Shown here: piece by piece, positions 14,163-19,117 of the stretch
Position numbering within the stretch: position 1 is the first letter of the stretch
Layout: the number at the start of each line of letters is the position of its first letter
Source: Chloroflexota bacterium
Lineage (GTDB): Bacteria; Chloroflexota; Chloroflexia; JAMDCE01
Length of the DNA stretch: 19,117 nucleotides
NCBI GenBank assembly: GCA_023489135.1
Contig: JAMDCE010000457.1
Span: 1 to 19,117 of the forward strand
Direction: 5' to 3'
Position numbers and translations under genes: made by a program
The notes under the pieces: model-generated
The model's input: only the letters and a program-made list of their open reading frames with translations
What the model was told of the DNA's origin: nothing
Databases searched by the model: none

Positions 14163-16214
14163 CTACCTGGTCTGCTCAGCGCCGGCCAGCGCGTCGGTCA
14201 CGTAGGCGCGGCTAGCCGTGACGACGAACCCGTCGTTCTCCAGGAAGAGGCCGACTTTCCCGTGGTACCCGGCCTGGTCCTGCAACTCCTGGGCCATCAC
14301 GCCGTTGATGTAGAGGCTTAGTTTCGGTCCCTCGGCAACAACGGATAGCTCGTTGGTCGCATCGCCTTTGTTTATCAAGGGCGACGGCGTCGAAGGCACT
14401 TTCTCGACCCACCCATCACTGGTCCAGGCCATCACCCTGTAGTTCCCATTTCCGTATACCAAGAAGGCGTGGTAATAGTAAGACGATTCTTTTGCCGTGA
14501 TTCCGAACGCCAGGCCGTAGCCCCAATCGTCAGGTCCGGTCACCTTGGTTACGGTGGCATCGTACCGGAAATCCTTCACCTCCGGTGAGGACTCGGGCAG
14601 GGCCAGCAGAACTGCGTCCGGCCAGTCGCTGGCAATGTTGAGCTCTCCGTCGGCCACGGCAACGTGGCCACCGACCGAGGTCCAGTTGTGCCGGTTGTCT
14701 CTGAAGTCATCGTCGAAGAGCACCCCTGGATGGGCCGGATCCGGCGTGCTGTCCACAGCGACCTCCGTTGCCGATTCGGTGGGTTGCTCGTTTGGCCCAG
14801 CGGTCGCCCTCTTCGGTTCGAGGGTGGCCGTGGCCGTCGAGCCGGAAGCCTCTCCGAAGAAGCCAGCTATGGTCGTCAAGCCAAGGCCAAGCCCGCAGAT
14901 CAAGACGAGGGCCGCGCCTCCGGCGATCATCGCGTAACCCCAACGCGGAAACCCACCCTTCTTGGGAACGACCTGGCTCGCTGCGGCCTTGGAAGGGCGC
15001 GTTGCCAGCTCTCGCTCGACCGCAGCCAGCTTGGCCCGAGCGTTTCCCTGGTTGGGGTTGATCGCCAGCACCCTCAGGAGGAGGTCGCGCGCTGGCTCCC
15101 AGTGGCGGAGGTTCATCAGGCGCACGGCCTCCCGGTACAGACCGTCGATATCCTCCGGCCGCTTTTCTTCGGCCCTCGCCTGCGGCGGCGGCAAAGGCTG
15201 GCTTCGCAGTCTCTCCAGCGACTGGGCCACGTCGCGGTAGCCCGGAGAGATCCGCTGGACCTGGGTGAGCAAATCCAGGGCTTCGGCCGTCCGGCCGGCG
15301 CTCTCGGCGGCCCGGGCCCCGGCGTATAGCTGCGTGACTCGATCGGATGTGGCAAAGTCCGGCGGTGGCCCGGTGACGATGGTCCCGGGGGATTGCAAGG
15401 CGGCGTTCAGGGCTTGACTCAACTCGCCCGCCCTCTGGAAACGATCGGCCGGCTCCTTGGCCAGCGCCTTCAGAATGACCCTTTCCACCGGCTCGCCCAG
15501 ATGAGGATTCAATTCGTGCGGGAGGGGCAAGGGTTTGTGGATGTGGCTGTAGATCACCGCATAGGGCGTGTCCGCGCTGAAAGGAGTGCGGCCGGTGAGC
15601 ATCTCGTAAAGCACGACGCCGAGAGAGTAGATGTCGCTTCGGTGATCGACTGGCTTGCCCTGGCCCTGCTCGGGACTCATGTACTCCGGCGTACCTATTC
15701 CCACACCGGCAGCAGTCAGTTGGGCGGTCGCCTCCATTATTTTGGCGATGCCAAAGTCGCTTAACACGACCCGCCCCTCTTCGGCCAGCAGAACGTTCGC
15801 CGGTTTCACGTCACGGTGGACTATCCCGCGCTGATGGGCGTAATCGAGGGCGCTGGCAAGCTGGGTGATAATCTGGCTGGCCCTCTGCAGGTCCAGCGTT
15901 TCTCCCAGGAGATGCTTCAAAGTGCGACCCTCCAGGAACTCCATGACGATGTAAGCTGTGCCACCCTCCTCACCGTAGTCGTGAAGCGTAAGGATGTTGG
16001 GATGGCGAAGGCTCGCGACGGCCTTGGCTTCACGCCGGAAGCGCTCGGCAAAGTCCGGGTCAGCGGCGTACTGAGGGGCGAGAACCTTGATGGCGACGTA
16101 GCGGTCGAGGCTAGGCTGATAGGCCTTGAAAACGGTGGCCATTCCACCTCGCCCGATCTGTTCGATCAGCCGGTACTGCCCCAAGTTCTGCCCTGATTGG
16201 CTGGACCCGTCCAT
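14163..16214 (-). CDS. PknB-type membrane Ser/Thr protein kinase with extracellular jelly-roll-like domain
   Basis: 683 residues. ATG 16214 chosen for GGAGG six bases upstream. Residues about 14-275 are a complete Hanks kinase: GRGGMATV loop (21-28), VAIKVL Lys43, HRDVKPAN with Asp135, SDFG with Asp153, GTPEYMSPEQ. Residues about 295-405 hold TPR-like helices (AESAGRTAEALDLLTQVQRI; LMNLRHWEPARDLLLRVLAI). A transmembrane helix spans about 426-453, followed by a Thr/Pro/Glu linker. Residues about 497-683 are outside the cell and look like a concanavalin/laminin-G-type fold (FDDDFRDNRHNW, YGLAFGITAKESSYYYHAF, LSLYINGVMAQEL). It probably senses an external ligand or wall component and phosphorylates cytoplasmic targets. 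Stand-alone gene with its own promoter. Confidence 0.9.
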   Translation of the reverse strand: MDGSSQSGQNLGQYRLIEQIGRGGMATVFKAYQPSLDRYVAIKVLAPQYAADPDFAERFRREAKAVASLRHPNILTLHDYGEEGGTAYIVMEFLEGRTLKHLLGETLDLQRASQIITQLASALDYAHQRGIVHRDVKPANVLLAEEGRVVLSDFGIAKIMEATAQLTAAGVGIGTPEYMSPEQGQGKPVDHRSDIYSLGVVLYEMLTGRTPFSADTPYAVIYSHIHKPLPLPHELNPHLGEPVERVILKALAKEPADRFQRAGELSQALNAALQSPGTIVTGPPPDFATSDRVTQLYAGARAAESAGRTAEALDLLTQVQRISPGYRDVAQSLERLRSQPLPPPQARAEEKRPEDIDGLYREAVRLMNLRHWEPARDLLLRVLAINPNQGNARAKLAAVERELATRPSKAAASQVVPKKGGFPRWGYAMIAGGAALVLICGLGLGLTTIAGFFGEASGSTATATLEPKRATAGPNEQPTESATEVAVDSTPDPAHPGVLFDDDFRDNRHNWTSVGGHVAVADGELNIASDWPDAVLLALPESSPEVKDFRYDATVTKVTGPDDWGYGLAFGITAKESSYYYHAFLVYGNGNYRVMAWTSDGWVEKVPSTPSPLINKGDATNELSVVAEGPKLSLYINGVMAQELQDQAGYHGKVGLFLENDGFVVTASRAYVTDALAGAEQTR

Positions 16215-16513
16215 TATCGTCCTCCCCGCGGCCAAGAGTTGATGAAAGCGTTGAGCGGTCTGCGAAGGAAACGTGACGCCGAACTCATATGATTCTCGGT
16301 TTGGCTGCAGTAGGGGGCCGCAGTAGAGCAAGGGCACCTGGCGAACAGAAGGCTCGAGCCCAGGAAGGAGACGACGCTAGCGGCGGCAGGCTCCACAACG
16401 GACCTCCTGGCGAGAAATTCGCCACGGCTCTCCAGTCTATGAGCAGGCCTCTCCAGCACCCCGGGAAGCCCGGAAAGATCGGCTCTTTCCCTCGAAAGGC
16501 GACTGCAATAGTC

Positions 16514-16542
16514 ATTATATACTCGCACGGTCCTTGAGGCAA
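16514..16542 (-). promoter_or_regulatory. Sigma70-like promoter for the Ser/Thr kinase
   Basis: On the minus strand TTGCCT (complement of 16537-16542), a 17-base spacer, then TATAAT (complement of 16514-16519). This is a near-consensus housekeeping promoter pointing at the kinase gene, and would leave a leader of about 290 bases before the ATG at 16214. Confidence 0.55.
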
Positions 16543-16782
16543 CGGGTATCTCACTGACAGATCGCAAGGTAAGATGTCGCCGGCCAAGCGCTGTGGTGCC
16601 TCTCAAGAACCTGAAGCACTGAGCAATGCTTGATCAATGAATCCCGGTGAGGAGGAAGCTCACGAACAGCCCCAAAGCGAAAGCCCGCCAGGTAGCTGCT
16701 CCTAGACGGGCTTCGTCGTGTCTTCGCCCTTCGAACCTGGCGGCTCGAGTCGGCTGTCCTGCAGGATATTACGATCGCCAAA

Positions 16783-16818
16783 TGGCGCACTAGCTTCTCA
16801 CGATAAGCTAGTGCGCCA
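16783..16818. other. Perfect 14-bp inverted repeat
   Basis: TGGCGCACTAGCTT (16783-16796), loop CTCACGAT, AAGCTAGTGCGCCA (16805-16818). The stem is perfect on either strand. Neither side has a real T-run (TTT on the minus strand only), so it is an unusual terminator, and it lies between divergent genes where none is needed. It may be a protein site or the stem of a small RNA. Confidence 0.7.
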
Positions 16819-17263
16819 CGTCTTACCAAGTGCCACCGGACTGAACCGGCTGGCCTCAATTCTAATTGTCCGGAGCCGACTCTTCGATTTACGGATAGAG
16901 GTGCAACCTCCGGCTATGCTGGAGAGGATGACAGTGGGAAAGACGCAGAAACGCCGGAAGATCGCTGAGAAAGCGTTTAGCTGCCGATACATTGTATCTA
17001 ACTTGTCAATAGATACTAGTGGCGAGCTTCGGGCTCTGATGTGGCTAGCACCGGTGTTGCCAGGGACCAAAACCCTCTGGAGCGGCCGCGGCGTCCTCAA
17101 CGATGAAGTCTTCTCTGCGATTACCTTGACCCGGCCAGGCGCAGGTGGTACCATCAATGAAGGCGCAAATTGCTTCCAGTTACCCCGGTTTGGACGGCTT
17201 CGTGCCGGTGGCTGAAAGTCCCCCCCCGAGAATGCTGAAGTTGGATCCTCGGAACGCGCAAAG

Positions 17264-17289
17264 AGGTGCCCTTCGATTGGGCGCCTTTT
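17264..17289 (+). terminator. Rho-independent-type stem-loop ahead of the histidine kinase
   Basis: AGGTGCCC (17264-17271), loop TTCGATT, GGGCGCCT (17279-17286), running into TTTT (17286-17289). The stem is 8 bp with one G-T pair. It could end a transcript started upstream or act as an attenuator for the kinase, whose ATG is about 145 bases further on. Confidence 0.5.
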
Positions 17290-17434
17290 GCCATTGTCGA
17301 AGCAAAGGGCGCCATCAGATGAATTAGTTCTGTTGAAGCAGGGCGCGAGAAAGAGAAACGTGCCCATTTATGAAACTGACTCTGCCAAGGAAGATCGGCG
17401 GGCCATTGAATCTGCCAATGAAAGGATCGCGGCG

Positions 17435-19063
17435 ATGAGGCCGGCCTCAAATCCTCGCCTTGCTCCCGTTCTCAAATCCGTTGCGCCCGTGGCCGGCGTC
17501 GGCGCCTCTCTTATTGGCCTCCTGGTGCTCGTCGGGTGGACCCTGGACATCGAGATTCTAAAGACCTTTCATTACAGTGTCGTAGTGATGTTCCCCAATG
17601 CGGCCATCGCCTTCGTTCTGGCTGGCGTGTCACTATGGCTGCTGCAGTCTGAACGAACAAATGAATGGAAGCGCGGAATTGGGCGCGTATGCGCGCTGCT
17701 GGTCATCCTTATCGGCCTCCTCACGCTCATCGAATACTTGCTGGGTTGGAACCTTGGAATTGACCAACTGATTTTCCGGCAATCCCTCCTAACGGTGGAA
17801 ACCGCCTTCCCGGGCCGGGTGCCGCCCAACGCCGCCCTGAACTTCGTTCTCATCGGCGTAGCCCTGTTACTGCTCGATGTGCAGACACCTCGCGGCTACC
17901 GGCCGGCCCAGTTTGTCATTCTTGTGGAAGGCATGATTGGCTTGCTGGCCCTGGTCGGCTACACCTACGGCCGTCCGGCTTTGTACGGCATCGGTTCGTA
18001 CACGGCTATCGCGCTGCAGGGGTCGGTGGCCTTTTTACTGCTCTGCCTGGGCGTTCTCCTGGCGCGCCCGGACAAGGGCTTCGTGGCGGCGCTGACCAGC
18101 GGTGGCGCTGGGGGTGTCACTATTCGTCGTCTCTTGCCTTTCATTCTCATTGCTCCACTGCTATTGGATCAACTGGCACTGGCGGGCCAGCGCGCGGCCC
18201 TGTATGATCCCGGGTTTGAGGCCGCTGTGCATACGGTGCTGATCATGGTAGCGTTTGCGGCCGTGGTGTCCGTAACCACCGGCTCGCTGGAGCGAATCGA
18301 CGCCCGCCGGAGCGGAGCCGAGGCCGAACTCAGAAGACTCAATGAAGAGCTGGAGCTCCGGGTGAAAGAAAGGACGGCCGAGCTGGAGCGTTCCAACGCC
18401 GATCTCCAGCAGTTCGCCTACGTCGCCTCCCACGATCTGCAGGAGCCCTTGCGGATGGTGGCCAGCTATGTACAATTGCTGGCGCGGCGGTACCAGGGCA
18501 AGCTCGATTCCGATGCCGACGAATTCATCGCCTACGCGGTGGATGGGGCCACCAGGATGCAGGTGCTGATCAACGATCTGCTGGCGTACTCGCGGGTGGG
18601 CACGCGGGGACGGCCCCCAGCGGCAACGGAGGCCTCGGCCGCCCTTCAGGAGGCGATGTCCAACCTTCAGTTTGCGATTGAAGAGAGTGGCGCCGAGATC
18701 ACGCACGATGCGCTGCCGGCGGTGCAGGCCGACCGCCCGCAGTTGGTTCAGCTCTTCCAGAACCTGATCGGTAACTCCATCAAGTTCCACGGCGAGGAGA
18801 CGCCTCGCATTCACGTCTCGGCTGAACCTAAGGGAAGTGATTGGGTGTTCTCGGTGCGGGACAATGGTGTCGGAATAGCTCCGGAGTATTTCCAGCGCAT
18901 CTTTCTACTCTTCCAGCGTTTGCACGGACGGGCCGAGTATCGTGGCACGGGAATTGGTCTGGCGATCTGCAAGAGGATCGTGGAACGGCACGGGGGACGG
19001 ATATGGGTGGAGAGCGAAGTAGGCCGAGGGAGCATTTTCTACTTCAGTCTTCCGAGGGCGTAG
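17435..19063 (+). CDS. Membrane sensor histidine kinase (HisKA-HATPase)
   Basis: 542 residues from ATG 17435, which has AAAGGA eight bases upstream; GTG 17360 or TTG 17288 would lengthen it by 25 or 49 residues. Residues about 15-285 hold about eight hydrophobic segments in a repeated layout, with MFPNAAIAFVLAGVSLWLL (from 52) echoed by VPPNAALNFVLIGVALLLLD (from 129). A coiled coil (LRRLNEELELRVKERTAELE) leads to the HisKA dimerisation helix with FAYVASHDLQEPLR (phospho-acceptor His333). The ATPase domain has NLIGNSIKF (N box), DNGVGI, IFLLFQRL and GTGIGLA. There is no receiver domain, so a separate response regulator is expected, perhaps beyond the window. Confidence 0.9.
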   Translation: MRPASNPRLAPVLKSVAPVAGVGASLIGLLVLVGWTLDIEILKTFHYSVVVMFPNAAIAFVLAGVSLWLLQSERTNEWKRGIGRVCALLVILIGLLTLIEYLLGWNLGIDQLIFRQSLLTVETAFPGRVPPNAALNFVLIGVALLLLDVQTPRGYRPAQFVILVEGMIGLLALVGYTYGRPALYGIGSYTAIALQGSVAFLLLCLGVLLARPDKGFVAALTSGGAGGVTIRRLLPFILIAPLLLDQLALAGQRAALYDPGFEAAVHTVLIMVAFAAVVSVTTGSLERIDARRSGAEAELRRLNEELELRVKERTAELERSNADLQQFAYVASHDLQEPLRMVASYVQLLARRYQGKLDSDADEFIAYAVDGATRMQVLINDLLAYSRVGTRGRPPAATEASAALQEAMSNLQFAIEESGAEITHDALPAVQADRPQLVQLFQNLIGNSIKFHGEETPRIHVSAEPKGSDWVFSVRDNGVGIAPEYFQRIFLLFQRLHGRAEYRGTGIGLAICKRIVERHGGRIWVESEVGRGSIFYFSLPRA

Positions 19064-19076
19064 AAGATGGCGGATT

Positions 19077-19097
19077 GCGTCCTTCAAAGAAGGATGC
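19077..19097 (+). terminator. Hairpin after the histidine kinase gene
   Basis: GCGTCCTTC (19077-19085), loop AAA, GAAGGATGC (19089-19097) forms a 9-bp stem with one G-T pair just past the kinase stop. No T-run follows, so termination is uncertain. The stem is nearly the same as the one at 1877-1895. After it the window ends in GGGGATCGGGCATTG, like the CGGGAAT repeats near base 321. Confidence 0.4.
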
Positions 19098-19117
19098 GAC
19101 TCGGGGATCGGGCATTG

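Larger units (their letters stand above)
16215..17434. other. Divergent intergenic region between the two kinases
   Basis: No gene is supported in these 1.2 kb; open frames here show no recognisable domain or good start. Contents seen: the kinase promoter and its long leader (16215-16542), a 14-bp perfect hairpin (16783-16818) and a terminator-like stem-loop (17264-17289). The rest could hold regulatory RNA or decayed genes, but I see no signature. Confidence 0.5.

Noticed and set aside
17150..17160. GGTGGTACC, like the core of a T-box riboswitch
   Set aside because: The following GCG, the specifier stem and a downstream amino-acid or tRNA-synthetase gene are all missing; likely chance.
16718..17215. 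165-codon plus-strand frame in the divergent spacer
   Set aside because: No domain, no ribosome site, and it runs through the perfect 14-bp hairpin.

Overview
The window looks like an accessory region of a chromosome from the Chloroflexota (Anaerolineae/Caldilineae-like). This is inference: the support is the high-GC coding sequence, a membrane Ser/Thr kinase with an extracellular jelly-roll-like tail, an endolysin carrying a C-terminal domain of a type common in Chloroflexota, and intergenic spacers made of short tandem heptamers and octamers. No rRNA, complete tRNA, CRISPR array or intact transposase was seen.

Left end (1-2229, + strand): the distal part of a prophage or phage-like element. 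It holds the 3' end of a probable tail protein, a small structural protein with a baseplate-like N-terminus, a zinc amidase endolysin and a holin. Next (2230-3753) comes a moron-like stretch: a HicA/HicB pair on the minus strand, with hicA interrupted by a stop codon, then an XRE antitoxin-like gene, a second copy of the holin 3' end, and a degenerate tRNA-Thr-like 3' end that could be an attachment-site scar.

Middle (3754-10784, + strand): a Type III-like restriction-modification locus. The modification gene (mod) and restriction gene (res) are GC-rich but separated by a 2-kb AT-richer block holding a broken KilA-N gene, an orphan copy of a mod 3' end, an XRE-ImmA metallopeptidase gene and a DUF4411 PIN-like gene. 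The last two overlap and look like a toxin-antitoxin pair nested in the restriction operon. The specificity part of mod also differs in base composition from the rest of the gene, as expected of a swapped target-recognition domain.

Right of that (13489 to about 11080, - strand): a compact run made of two small unknown genes, a 323-residue protein whose last about 30 residues look like a VapB antitoxin tail, an overlapping VapC PIN toxin, and a small ORF interrupted by an in-frame amber codon. The 323-aa protein plus VapC is the best candidate for an under-described system here. A DUF3006-like remnant follows at 13638-13814.

Right end: a divergent pair of signalling genes. A PknB-type membrane Ser/Thr kinase (14163-16214, -) has a well-formed sigma70-like promoter. 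A membrane histidine kinase (17435-19063, +) has a duplicated sensor module. The 1.2 kb between them holds a perfect 14-bp hairpin and a terminator-like stem-loop but no gene I can support.
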